Positions 34,406 to 42,768 of a DNA stretch of 64,000 bases are shown in pieces (within the stretch, counting starts at the first letter, position 1; each line of letters starts with the position of its first letter). The stretch is taken from assembly GCF_002858745.1 (NCBI RefSeq), contig NZ_PJRO01000022.1, positions 1-64,000 of the forward strand, in the 5' to 3' direction. The notes beneath the pieces were generated by a model. It was not told the origin of the DNA. It did not search any database and saw nothing but the letters and a program-made list of their open reading frames with translations. This stretch comes from Mesorhizobium loti (GTDB taxonomy: Bacteria > Pseudomonadota > Alphaproteobacteria > Rhizobiales > Rhizobiaceae). The translations under genes were made by a program, and so were the position numbers.

Positions 34406-35353
34406 GTGACACGACAGCTCCTTTGGCGCCTGTTGACCTCCATACCCGTCCTGCTCGGTGTGCTTCTGGTCGGTTTCCTGATGCTCCAGGTCATACCGAC
34501 TGACCCCGCCATCATCATCGCGGGACCATCGGGAACCGCTGCCGAAATCGAAGACATACGGCGCCAGCTTGGCCTTGATGCGCCGATCCTGATGCAGTTC
34601 TGGTTCTATCTGCTGCGCGTTCTGCAAGGCGATCTTGGCAGGTCGATCATCAACAATGCGCCAGTCGGCGGCGAGCTTTTGACAGCGCTCGGGCCGACAA
34701 TCGAATTGATGGTGGCAAGCCTGATCTGGGCGGTTCCGCTTGGTATCCTGCTGGGCACGCTTGCCGCCATGCGTCGCGGGCAGACCTTCGACCGCGTCGT
34801 CACCGCATTGTCGGTGGCCGGCGTTTCCGTCCCTGCCTTCTGGGTCGGACTTCTGCTGCTGCAGTTTGCTGCATTTCGGTGGCAACTGTTCCCGCTGCAA
34901 GGCCGGGGCGGGCCGCTGTGGACGTTCAGCGGAATGCATCATGTCGCACTGCCTGCATTGACCTTGGGGTTGATCTTCATCGGTCCGGTCGCCCGCATGA
35001 CCCGCACGGCGGTGGTCGAAGTGCTGGGCGCCGATTTCATCCGGACGGCTCGTGCCAAGGGCGCTTCGGAATTCCGTGTCGTCACGAGACACGCCTTGCG
35101 CACGGCGCTGATACCCGTGGTCACTCTGATTGGCCTGCAGATCGGCTCGCTGCTCGGCGGCGCCGTCATCGCCGAGACCATCTTCGCCTGGCCCGGCATC
35201 GGCAGGCTGGCGGTCGGCTCCATCGTCTCCAGCGATTTTCCGATGGCCCAAGGCTGCATCCTGGTGCTTGCCTGCGGTTTCATCGTGGTCAACTTCGTTG
35301 TCGATGCACTCTACGGCCTGCTCGATCCCCGCATCCGGAGCAAGATCCGATGA
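34406..35353 (+). CDS. Peptide ABC transporter permease (OppB/DppB type)
   Basis: Translation most likely starts at the GTG at 34406 with GGGAG eight bases upstream, giving 315 residues. The protein starts MTRQLLWRLLTSIPVLLGVLLVG and has the loop DFIRTARAKGASEFRVVTRHALR and the end LLDPRIRSK of the OppB group, with about six membrane helices. Its stop overlaps the next start (ATGA). Confidence 0.9.
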   Translation: MTRQLLWRLLTSIPVLLGVLLVGFLMLQVIPTDPAIIIAGPSGTAAEIEDIRRQLGLDAPILMQFWFYLLRVLQGDLGRSIINNAPVGGELLTALGPTIELMVASLIWAVPLGILLGTLAAMRRGQTFDRVVTALSVAGVSVPAFWVGLLLLQFAAFRWQLFPLQGRGGPLWTFSGMHHVALPALTLGLIFIGPVARMTRTAVVEVLGADFIRTARAKGASEFRVVTRHALRTALIPVVTLIGLQIGSLLGGAVIAETIFAWPGIGRLAVGSIVSSDFPMAQGCILVLACGFIVVNFVVDALYGLLDPRIRSKIR

Positions 35354-36228
35354 GCACCGAAATGACCGCCCTCGAAACGGCCAAGCCCGCGATCGTTTCG
35401 CGACCCTATTTGCTCCGGCGTCTGGCACGTGATCCACTGGCTCTCGTCGCGTTGATCTTTCTCGTTGTCATCGTCGTCGCAGCCGTACTGGCACCCATGT
35501 TGGCGCCATTCGATCCCTATGACACCAATCTTCGGATGCGGCTCCGTCCGCCCAGCGGCCAACATCTGCTCGGCACCGATACTCAGGGGCGTGATATGTT
35601 GACCCGGCTTCTCTACGGCGCCCGGACGACGCTGGCTCTCGGCTTTGCCAGCATCGTCGTCGGCAGCTTGATAGGCACCAGCATCGGCCTGGCCTCCGCC
35701 TTCTATCGTCGGCTTGAGGGACCGCTGATGCGGCTGGTCGACATCCTGCTGTCGTTTCCGTCGATCCTGTTTGGGCTGGCCCTGGCCGCCATGCTTGGTG
35801 TCGGCATGGATAGCCTGGTGATTGCGCTCGGCCTGTCTGCCGCGCCGCCCATCGCACGTGTCGCCCGCGCCACCGCGGCCTCGGTGATGCAGGCCGAATA
35901 CATGGACGCAGGGCGCGTGATCGGCCTTTCCGACGGCGCCCTGATCCGGCGCTATCTCCTGCGCAATTGTGCTGCACCGATCGTCGTCTACTGCTCGCTG
36001 CAATTCGGCGAGACGATTCTTCTGGCTGCGGCACTCGGCTTCCTCGGTCTTGGGCTTCAGCCGCCGACCGCGGAACTCGGCAGCATCGCCGCCGAAGGGC
36101 GCAGTTTCATCTTCCTGGCACCACATGTTTCGACCGCGGCTAGCCTGCTGATCTTCATGATCGTGCTGTCCTGTAACCTGCTGGGGGATGCGTTTCGCGA
36201 CCTCACCGACCCGAAATTGCAGCGATGA
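35350..36228 (+). CDS. Peptide ABC transporter permease (OppC/DppC type)
   Basis: The 292-residue permease shows the N-terminal helix LALVALIFLVVIVVAAVLAP, the group motif HLLGTDTQGRDMLTRLLYGAR, and the final NLLGDAFRDLTDPKLQR. The ATG at 35350 overlaps the OppB-type stop codon, and its own stop overlaps the ATPase start. The whole transport set is thus translationally coupled. Confidence 0.9.
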   Translation: MSTEMTALETAKPAIVSRPYLLRRLARDPLALVALIFLVVIVVAAVLAPMLAPFDPYDTNLRMRLRPPSGQHLLGTDTQGRDMLTRLLYGARTTLALGFASIVVGSLIGTSIGLASAFYRRLEGPLMRLVDILLSFPSILFGLALAAMLGVGMDSLVIALGLSAAPPIARVARATAASVMQAEYMDAGRVIGLSDGALIRRYLLRNCAAPIVVYCSLQFGETILLAAALGFLGLGLQPPTAELGSIAAEGRSFIFLAPHVSTAASLLIFMIVLSCNLLGDAFRDLTDPKLQR

Positions 36229-37223
36229 TCCGACATGCTCCCCTGATCGAAGTCCGCGGCTTGCGGGTCGGCTTCCAGACCGCGGGCGGTACCGTGGCGG
36301 CTGTCGACGACATCGAATTCGCCGTGTGTGCCGGGGAGACGCTGGCGATTGTGGGTGAGTCCGGCTCGGGCAAGAGTGTAATGTCGCTGTCGCTGCTGCG
36401 CCTGGTTCCGAGCGCCGTCACCACCGGCGAGATTCTGTTCCATGGCGAAGACCTGCTGAGCAAGCCAGCCCACGCCATGCGCGCTATTCGCGGCGGCCGC
36501 ATCGGCATGATTTTCCAGGAGCCCAACACCTCGCTCAATCCGGTGCAGACGATCGGAGACCAGATCGTCGAGGCGATCCAGCTGCACCAGGCGGTTGGCA
36601 AGGCGGCAGCGCGCGTCAGGGCGCTTGAAGTGCTGGAACTGACCGGCATTCCTTCGCCCAAGGCCCGGATGAAAAGCTATCCGCACGAGCTCAGCGGCGG
36701 CATGCGCCAGCGGGCGATGATCGCGATGGCGCTGGCCTGCCGACCCGAACTGCTGATCGCCGACGAACCGACGACCGCGCTCGACGTCACCGTTCAGGCT
36801 CAGATTCTGGACCTTATGCGCGAGCTCAAGACAAGCAGCGGTGCAGCCATCATCATGATCACCCACGATCTCGGCGTGGTTGCCGAGATGGCCGACCGCG
36901 TCGCTGTCATGTATGCCGGCCGCATCGTCGAGATCGCCCAGGTCACCGATCTCTTCGACGGGCCGGAACACCCCTACACGATTGGGCTGCTCAGCTCGAT
37001 GCCTTCGATCGACGGCGTCAGCGAAACGCTGACGCCGATCGAAGGCAATATGCCTGATCCACTGGCCATGCCTGCCGGCTGCCGGTTTCAGCCGCGCTGT
37101 CCTTTCGCAATCGCGCGGTGCGCCGTAGAGGCTCCAGAGCTCGTGACCGTCAGGCCCGGGCATTTGTCCGCCTGCTGGCGTGCACCCTTGCTGGACGGCC
37201 TCACCCAGGGAGGGCAACAATGA
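36225..37223 (+). CDS. Peptide ABC transporter ATPase (OppD/DppD type)
   Basis: The 332-residue ATPase has Walker A GESGSGKSV, signature LSGGMRQRAMIAMALA, Walker B LLIADEPTTALD, switch His in MITHDLGVV and the C-terminal CRFQPRCPFAIARC motif. It is the first of two ATPases; its stop overlaps the start of the second by four bases. Confidence 0.91.
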   Translation: MIRHAPLIEVRGLRVGFQTAGGTVAAVDDIEFAVCAGETLAIVGESGSGKSVMSLSLLRLVPSAVTTGEILFHGEDLLSKPAHAMRAIRGGRIGMIFQEPNTSLNPVQTIGDQIVEAIQLHQAVGKAAARVRALEVLELTGIPSPKARMKSYPHELSGGMRQRAMIAMALACRPELLIADEPTTALDVTVQAQILDLMRELKTSSGAAIIMITHDLGVVAEMADRVAVMYAGRIVEIAQVTDLFDGPEHPYTIGLLSSMPSIDGVSETLTPIEGNMPDPLAMPAGCRFQPRCPFAIARCAVEAPELVTVRPGHLSACWRAPLLDGLTQGGQQ

Positions 37224-38323
37224 CGTCACTCAACAGCGCAGACGCCCCGCTGCTGCAAGTCGAGGGGCTGAGCAAGAAATTCAGCGTTTCTGGTACCTGG
37301 CCATGGCAAAAACGGACGTTGAGTGCCGTCAACGATGTCAGTTTCAGTATTGATCCCGGCGAGACCTTATCACTGGTCGGCGAAAGCGGCTGCGGCAAAT
37401 CAACTGCTGGGCGCATGCTGGTCGGGCTGACCGCACCGAGTTCAGGTCGTATCCTGTTCGAAGGCCAAGATGTCTCCGGCCAGTCCGCCAGCCAACAGCG
37501 CGCGATGCGCCGTCGTATTCAGCTGATCTTCCAGGATCCGTACGGGTCGCTCAATCCGCGCATGACCGTCGGTGAATTGATCGCCGAGCCCGCCTTGCTG
37601 CATGGGCTGGCTGACCACCGTGGCGCCAATGACCGGGTTGCCGAACTGCTTGGACTGGTTGGCCTGGCAAAGCGGCATGCCGGGCGCTATCCGCATGAAT
37701 TCTCGGGCGGTCAGCGCCAGCGCATCGGCATCGCTCGCGCACTGGCCGTGGAACCGAGGCTGATCGTCTGTGACGAACCCGTTTCAGCTCTTGACGTGTC
37801 GGTTCAAGCGCAGATCGTCAACCTGCTGCAAGGTCTCCAGGAAAGGCTGGGGCTGAGCTACCTGTTCATCTCGCACGGCCTGTCCGTTGTCCGCCACATC
37901 AGCAACCGCGTCGCGGTGATGTATCTCGGCAATATCGTCGAGATCGGACCGAAAGCGGCTATTTTCGAGCGGCCATCGCACCCCTACACCAGAGCGCTTC
38001 TCGCCGCTGCACCCGTGGCACGACCGGGCGCACGTCAGGCTGGCATTACGTTGAGCGGCGATATGCCAAGCCCGCTCGATCCGCCCTCCGGCTGCCGCTT
38101 CCACCCAAGGTGCCCTTTTGCGATTGAACGCTGCCGGCAGGAAATCCCCGTTCTTTCACCTGGAGGTGAGGGGCGGCTGGTGGCTTGCCACCGCTGGCAG
38201 GAGATTTCTGCCTTTCAGACAAACACTTCCGGTGCGCGACATGCGCCGAAAACAGCCCGGCTGCTTGCACTCTATCGCCAGGCCGCCGCCGCCAATTCCA
38301 ACTTGCGCATGAGCAGCACTTGA
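37220..38323 (+). CDS. Peptide ABC transporter ATPase (OppF/DppF type)
   Basis: The 367-residue ATPase has Walker A GESGCGKST, signature FSGGQRQRIGIARALAV, Walker B LIVCDEPVSALD, switch His in FISHGLSVVRH and the C-terminal CRFHPRCPFAIERC motif. A C-terminal tail of about 40 residues (FQTNTSGARHAPKTARLL onward) is longer than usual. The deacylase gene starts three bases after its stop. Confidence 0.9.
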   Translation: MTSLNSADAPLLQVEGLSKKFSVSGTWPWQKRTLSAVNDVSFSIDPGETLSLVGESGCGKSTAGRMLVGLTAPSSGRILFEGQDVSGQSASQQRAMRRRIQLIFQDPYGSLNPRMTVGELIAEPALLHGLADHRGANDRVAELLGLVGLAKRHAGRYPHEFSGGQRQRIGIARALAVEPRLIVCDEPVSALDVSVQAQIVNLLQGLQERLGLSYLFISHGLSVVRHISNRVAVMYLGNIVEIGPKAAIFERPSHPYTRALLAAAPVARPGARQAGITLSGDMPSPLDPPSGCRFHPRCPFAIERCRQEIPVLSPGGEGRLVACHRWQEISAFQTNTSGARHAPKTARLLALYRQAAAANSNLRMSST

Positions 38324-38325
38324 AG

Positions 38326-39321
38326 ATGTCGACGCAAATCTGGACACGATTGGACTATGAAAGCCCGGGCAAGCAGATTGGCAATTTGCATTTGCCGCAT
38401 TCGGTTCATCGCTCAGCCTATGGCACGATCGCCATCCCGGTTGGGGTGATAGCAGGCGGCAAAGGGCCAACGATGCTGCTCACCGCCGGCACCCATGGCG
38501 ACGAGTACGAAGGCCAGGTAGCGCTAACCAAGCTGCTGCGGACGACCGATCCGGCCTCGATCAATGGCAGGCTGATCATCCTGCCAATGCTCAATGCGCC
38601 TGCGGCGCGCGCCGGTTGTCGTGTCTCTCCGCTTGATGGCGGCAACCTCAACCGCGCTTATCCCGGTGATCCACTGGGCGGACCAACCGCGGCCATCGCC
38701 GACTATGTCAGCTCCGTGCTGCTGCCGCTTGCCGATTTTTATCAGGATTTCCATGCCGGCGGCTCGTCGCTGAACTACCTTCCGTTCGTTTCAGTCCGTC
38801 GCAGTGGCGACCCGGAGCTCGACGACCGCGCCTTGGCTGCCGCGCGAGCGTTCGGAGCCCCGCATCTGCAAATCTGGGGTTATAGCCCCGATCCCAGGCT
38901 TTCGACCGCGGAGTCGAATCGCCAGGGCATCATCTCACTGGGTGGCGAGTTCGGCGGCGGCGGGACGGTGTCACGGCAGGGTCTGGCGCTCATCGAAAAC
39001 GGCCTCCAGCGCCTGCTCGCCCATTTCGGCATGGTCGAGCAGATATTGGCCGAACCCTCGCCTCCTGCCATCGAGCTCGAGCTGCTTGGCCGCGACTGCT
39101 ATGTCTACGCGACCGAGGACGGGGTGTTCGAGCCTATGACTGATCTCGGAGATCCTATCGAAAGCGGCGCCCTTTGCGGCATGATCCATGCGGTGGACGA
39201 TCCGGCACGCCCCGCGACACCTCAGTATTTCGAAATCTCCGGCATCGTCGTGTGTCAACGGCACCCCTCGCTTGTCGTGCGCGGCGACTGCCTGGCCCAC
39301 CTCGCAACTCCAAGGATCTGA
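38326..39321 (+). CDS. AstE/AspA-type metallo-deacylase
   Basis: The 331-residue protein is a succinylglutamate desuccinylase/aspartoacylase-family Zn enzyme (M14 fold). His57 and Glu60 in GTHGDEYEG and His143 in QDFHAGGSS are the metal ligands, NLNRAYPG is the substrate loop, and Glu207 in GGEFGGGGTVS fits the catalytic Glu. The family removes acyl groups from N-acyl amino acids (acetyl-aspartate, succinyl-glutamate, N-acetyl-diaminobutyrate). It lies directly after the importer ATPase and two bases ahead of the peptidase gene, so it probably acts on the imported compound or its fragments. The substrate is unknown. Confidence 0.85.
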   Translation: MSTQIWTRLDYESPGKQIGNLHLPHSVHRSAYGTIAIPVGVIAGGKGPTMLLTAGTHGDEYEGQVALTKLLRTTDPASINGRLIILPMLNAPAARAGCRVSPLDGGNLNRAYPGDPLGGPTAAIADYVSSVLLPLADFYQDFHAGGSSLNYLPFVSVRRSGDPELDDRALAAARAFGAPHLQIWGYSPDPRLSTAESNRQGIISLGGEFGGGGTVSRQGLALIENGLQRLLAHFGMVEQILAEPSPPAIELELLGRDCYVYATEDGVFEPMTDLGDPIESGALCGMIHAVDDPARPATPQYFEISGIVVCQRHPSLVVRGDCLAHLATPRI

Positions 39322-39322
39322 C

Positions 39323-40396
39323 ATGGCCGAGCCTATCACTATCACTCAACTTCCCGATGGCCACGAAGCACCGCAAGGACTGCCGGTCGCCATGGCGGGA
39401 CATCTTGCGATAACCCAGTTGGCGCGCGGCCGCGTCGTTTTCATTGCGCGTCGAGGCGATACCGTCGTTGGGCTGTTGATCGCGCGCACGCGCCGGACCA
39501 CGACGATGCTGCGGATATCCTATTTCTGGGTCGAGGCCACGGATGTCGATCCTCATTCCATCGGTCGCGAACTGGTATCCGCATTGGAGCAGTTGTCGCT
39601 CGACCGTGACATCCTGACCTGGCGCATTGCCGCGGGCACTTCGGAAGATAGCGTTCCCGAAAACTTGAGAACGCTTACTGGCATTGCGGCTGCAGGGCCA
39701 GGTACGACATATGCGGAGCGCCGATTGCGGAATGACGGGGCCACGGCGACGTCGCGGACGCCGATTTATACCCAGACAACCGGGTTCACCTGCGGCTCCG
39801 CCTCGCTGATGATGGCCTTCGCCGGCCTCGATTCCTCGTCCGGCATGGATCGCCTTCTGGAAATCGCGATGTGGCGTCAAGCGACGACCGTGGTGTCGAT
39901 GGACGGCCCAGGCGGCTGCGATCCTTACGGCCTGGCGCTTGCGGCAACATCGCGCGGTTATCCGGTGAAGGTGTTCATGAGTACATCGGAGGCGATCCTC
40001 ATCGATCGCGGCAACACTGAAGCCAAGCGCGACCTGATGAGATTCGTCCAGGCCGACTTCAAAACCCGCGTGCTCGATGCTGGTATCGTTGTTGAAGAGC
40101 GTGCCTTTACCATCGCCGAACTGCGTGACGCCGTGGCCGGCGGGTCAATCGCGGTGGTTCTGATCGACCAACGAGAGACGCACGAACGCACAGCACCGCA
40201 TTGGGTCGTTGTCCATGCGGTGAGCAAGGAGCATTTCCTCGTCAACGACCCATGGTTCGAGGTCGATGCGCTTGAAACCAGTACCGATGTCGTAGATCTG
40301 CCAATTCGTGACGCCATGTTCGATCGCATGGCTTGGTACGGAGAACCGCCGTATCGCGCAGCTCTGATCGTCGGACCAAGGCCTACAGCCATTTGA
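39323..40396 (+). CDS. GNAT-like / C39-like peptidase fusion protein, paralogue 2
   Basis: The 357-residue protein has the same build as the protein at 30132-31193: a GNAT-like N-terminal half (residues 30-125) and a DUF3335 C39-like domain with Gln151 and Cys157 in YTQTTGFTCGSASLMM, His293 in TAPHWVVVHA and Asp309 in FLVNDPWF. It is cytoplasmic by sequence. AAGGA precedes the ATG, which lies two bases after the deacylase stop. As last gene of an importer operon it most likely cleaves an imported peptide or amide, the reverse of the leader-cleaving C39 domains of bacteriocin exporters. Confidence 0.8.
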   Translation: MAEPITITQLPDGHEAPQGLPVAMAGHLAITQLARGRVVFIARRGDTVVGLLIARTRRTTTMLRISYFWVEATDVDPHSIGRELVSALEQLSLDRDILTWRIAAGTSEDSVPENLRTLTGIAAAGPGTTYAERRLRNDGATATSRTPIYTQTTGFTCGSASLMMAFAGLDSSSGMDRLLEIAMWRQATTVVSMDGPGGCDPYGLALAATSRGYPVKVFMSTSEAILIDRGNTEAKRDLMRFVQADFKTRVLDAGIVVEERAFTIAELRDAVAGGSIAVVLIDQRETHERTAPHWVVVHAVSKEHFLVNDPWFEVDALETSTDVVDLPIRDAMFDRMAWYGEPPYRAALIVGPRPTAI

Positions 40397-40793
40397 CGTT
40401 GGCGAAACATGATGCAGGTGCTGTGAATTTGGAGTTCCACGCGTCTTTTTTCGGCAGAGGCGAGCACCAGATTCGGGCTATCGCTCCCGATGGTTTTCTT
40501 GCGGCCAGGGTTCCCTTGGGTGGACGACCCGGCAGCTTGCAACAATGCCGAATTGGTTCCCGAAATCGCAGGTCACCCTAGGTCTTGCAGGGAGGCATCT
40601 CGTCCTGGAAGTCGATGGCAACGCGCTGAAGCAAGAAAAGCTGCGCACCCTGTTTGATGACGTTCGCAACATGCCACGCGACGAGCGCATCCCGAGACAG
40701 TCCGTTCGCTAAATCGGTGACGACCATCGACGACGAGGCCCAGCGTGGCAAGGCGATGGAATTGTTATCCAAGCTTGCCCAGCCGGTAATTTT
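40397..40793. other. Spacer before repeat copy 2 with possible gene remnants
   Basis: No complete gene is visible. A plus-strand stretch near 40594-40710 reads protein-like (LVLEVDGNALKQEKLRTLF, then VRNMPRDERIPRQSVR and a stop) without a start, and could be the tail of a broken gene. I do not recognise the family. Confidence 0.35.
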
Positions 40794-41426
40794 CATTTGC
40801 GCCAGCGCAAAGCTGGCGGCCTCAAAACCATGGATAGATGCGCCAGACAGCCGTACGCGACGGCAAGCGAGAGGGTCGATTTATGAACAGCCGCTTCATT
40901 TGCGCGGTGCCATATCGGTGGTGCGCTGAACGCAACGGTCGGCAAAACCCTCACTAGTATCGGAGGCGACCATGGCAGGCGCGCTCGCCGGCGGCACCGC
41001 TATCATTGGCTTGACGGTCTTGATTCATACCTTTGGACTGATCGCCATCACTCATGTCATGGCAAGGCTCGTGGCAAAGTTTCGCATGCATGGCCAACGC
41101 AGCCGTGTGGTTGCCATGATCAGCGTCGTGCTCGGACTCTTTGCCGTGCTGACTGTTGAAATTTGGCTGTGGGCGGCATGCTACTGGCTGCTGGGGCTTT
41201 TGCCCGATTTCGCCACAGCGCTCTACTTTTCGACGGTCACGTTCTCGACCATCGGCTATGGTGACATTGTGCCTGCACCCAACTGGCGCATGCTCGCCGC
41301 GCTTGAGGGCATCAACGGCTTTCTGCTCATCGGCTGGTCGACCGCGTATCTGATTGCGGCGGGTACCAGGATTGGTCCTTTCAGGGCAGGGGAGCATTTT
41401 TGATGGTGTTGCTCGGCGCGGCCTGC
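40794..41426. repeat. 633-bp direct repeat, copy 2
   Basis: It is the same sequence as 27579-28211, offset by 13215 bases. Here its right end lies inside the 3' part of ackA (last 46 bases of the repeat are ackA coding). That makes copy 2 the likely original locus and copy 1 the derived one, unless the repeat was inserted into the end of ackA. Confidence 0.93.
40972..41403 (+). CDS. Potassium-channel family protein, copy 2
   Basis: The product is identical to the 143-residue channel at 27757-28188, with the TIGYGD selectivity filter at residues 93-98. Its 3' end overlaps the 3' end of ackA on the other strand by 23 bases. Next to acetate kinase and phosphoketolase, a role in membrane potential or ion balance under energy stress is possible, but this is inference. 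Confidence 0.87.
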   Translation: MAGALAGGTAIIGLTVLIHTFGLIAITHVMARLVAKFRMHGQRSRVVAMISVVLGLFAVLTVEIWLWAACYWLLGLLPDFATALYFSTVTFSTIGYGDIVPAPNWRMLAALEGINGFLLIGWSTAYLIAAGTRIGPFRAGEHF

Positions 41427-42607
41427 AAGTCCTGCAACCGCGCCCGTGTATGGTAGGCGATCATGGCTTCCTCGTCTGTCGGGACGATGCGCACTTCGAC
41501 TGAACTGGCTTTGGTGCTGATCAGCGGCGCATTGCTGCTGTTGGCATCCTCGTCGATCGTCACACCCAACCATTGCAGGCGCTCACATACCGATTTGCGG
41601 ATCACCGGTGAATGTTCGCCAATCCCGGCCGTGAACACGATGCCGTCCAGGCCATTCAAGGCGGTTGCAAGGGAGCCGATCTGGCAGGCGCACCGATAAA
41701 CGAAAAGGTCGATCGCCTCGCGCGCATGCGCATGCGTACTGGCAAGCAACACCCGCATGTCGCTTGCCATGTTGCCGGACACACCGAGCAGGCCGGAGCG
41801 GCGATAGAGCAGATCCTCCACTTGCGCCACCGTCATGCCTTTCTGCTGAAGAAGATGGAGCAGCACACCAGGATCGAGCGTTCCGGGACGTGTCCCCATC
41901 ACCAGTCCGTCCAGCGCGCTGAAGCCCATGGTCGTTTCAATGCTGCGACCGTTAAGCAGCGCACAAAGGCTTGCTCCATTGCCGAGATGCGCTGCAATGA
42001 CGCGTCCTTTCGAAAGAGGCGGGGAGACCTCTTCCAACCGCCTGGAGATGTATTCGTAGGACAATCCATGGAAGCCATAGCGGCGAACGCCTGCAGCCTC
42101 GTAGTCGCGCGGCAACGCAAGCCGGGTCGCCAACTGCGGCATCGTGCCGTGAAACGCGGTGTCGAAACACGCCACCTGTGCAAATTCCGGCCGCAGTCTG
42201 CTCAGGGTGCGGATTGGAGAAATATTCTGGGCTTCATGAAGCGGTGCAAGCGGCACCAGGCCGTCAAGAACGGCAAGCAGATCAGCCGTCACCAATTGCG
42301 GTTCGGACATGTCATGGCCGCCGTGAACCACGCGGTGGCCAACCGCCACTAGCCTTGCATCCTTCACTTTGGTCTCGATCGCGCTGAGCAAGGGAGGGAG
42401 GATCGCATCGATGTCTCTGCTTCCTTCCCAAACCACATCTTCCAGTGGCGTACCATCGGCACCCCGCATCTCCAGCCGTGGTGAAGTGGCCAGTTCCTCA
42501 ACGCCACCGCGCAGCAGAAGGGATGGCCATCCATCGCCCGCGACCGAAAACAGCGCGAATTTCAGGCTGGAGGAGCCGACGTTCAGCGCCAGGATCGTGT
42601 CAATCAT
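41381..42607 (-). CDS. ackA: Acetate kinase
   Basis: The 408-residue enzyme shows the acetokinase signatures ILALNVGSSSLKFALF at the start, VVHGG, RYGFHGLSYEYI, AAHLGNGASLCAL and GFSALDGLVMGTRPGTLDPG. It converts acetyl phosphate and ADP to acetate and ATP. Divergent phosphoketolase makes acetyl phosphate, so the pair forms an ATP-yielding route. GGAGG precedes the ATG at 42607. The last 15 or so residues (DLQAAPSNTIKNAPLP) reach past the usual end and are encoded inside the 633-bp repeat, antisense to the channel gene. A FixK-type box lies 44 bases upstream of the start. Confidence 0.93.
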   Translation of the reverse strand: MIDTILALNVGSSSLKFALFSVAGDGWPSLLLRGGVEELATSPRLEMRGADGTPLEDVVWEGSRDIDAILPPLLSAIETKVKDARLVAVGHRVVHGGHDMSEPQLVTADLLAVLDGLVPLAPLHEAQNISPIRTLSRLRPEFAQVACFDTAFHGTMPQLATRLALPRDYEAAGVRRYGFHGLSYEYISRRLEEVSPPLSKGRVIAAHLGNGASLCALLNGRSIETTMGFSALDGLVMGTRPGTLDPGVLLHLLQQKGMTVAQVEDLLYRRSGLLGVSGNMASDMRVLLASTHAHAREAIDLFVYRCACQIGSLATALNGLDGIVFTAGIGEHSPVIRKSVCERLQWLGVTIDEDANSSNAPLISTKASSVEVRIVPTDEEAMIAYHTRARLQDLQAAPSNTIKNAPLP

Positions 42608-42650
42608 AATGCCTCCGCAGGTCTTCTCGGCAGCTAGGTGACCCATTGCC

Positions 42651-42664
42651 TTGACCGACATCAA
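42651..42664. promoter_or_regulatory. FixK/FNR-type box between ackA and xfp
   Basis: TTGACCGACATCAA is an exact TTGA-N6-TCAA palindrome in the divergent region. It is 104 bases ahead of the phosphoketolase start and 43 ahead of the ackA start, so it can serve xfp and perhaps ackA. Confidence 0.75.
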
Positions 42665-42768
42665 GGACAAATCCGCACAGCTTGTCATGTTGAGGCTATC
42701 TTTGTCCGTTTCGATGGGCGCTTGCCGCGACGGAAGCGGCCTTTCGTGACAAGCCCGGAGAACCCGCA

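Noticed and set aside
34295..35437. Minus-strand open frame of 380 codons
   Set aside because: It lies antisense to the coupled permease genes and is a low-complexity shadow full of Arg, Gln and Asp.
36057..37229. Minus-strand open frame of 390 codons
   Set aside because: It is antisense to an ATPase gene with full Walker motifs and has no domain of its own.
40654..40929. Plus-strand 91-codon frame crossing the left edge of repeat copy 2
   Set aside because: Its second half is the same non-coding part as in copy 1, where a different frame leads into it, so it is not a conserved protein.
27579..41426. Composite transposon or IS-flanked element
   Set aside because: The 633-bp repeats encode a K+ channel and no transposase; they have no terminal inverted repeats or target duplications that I can see.
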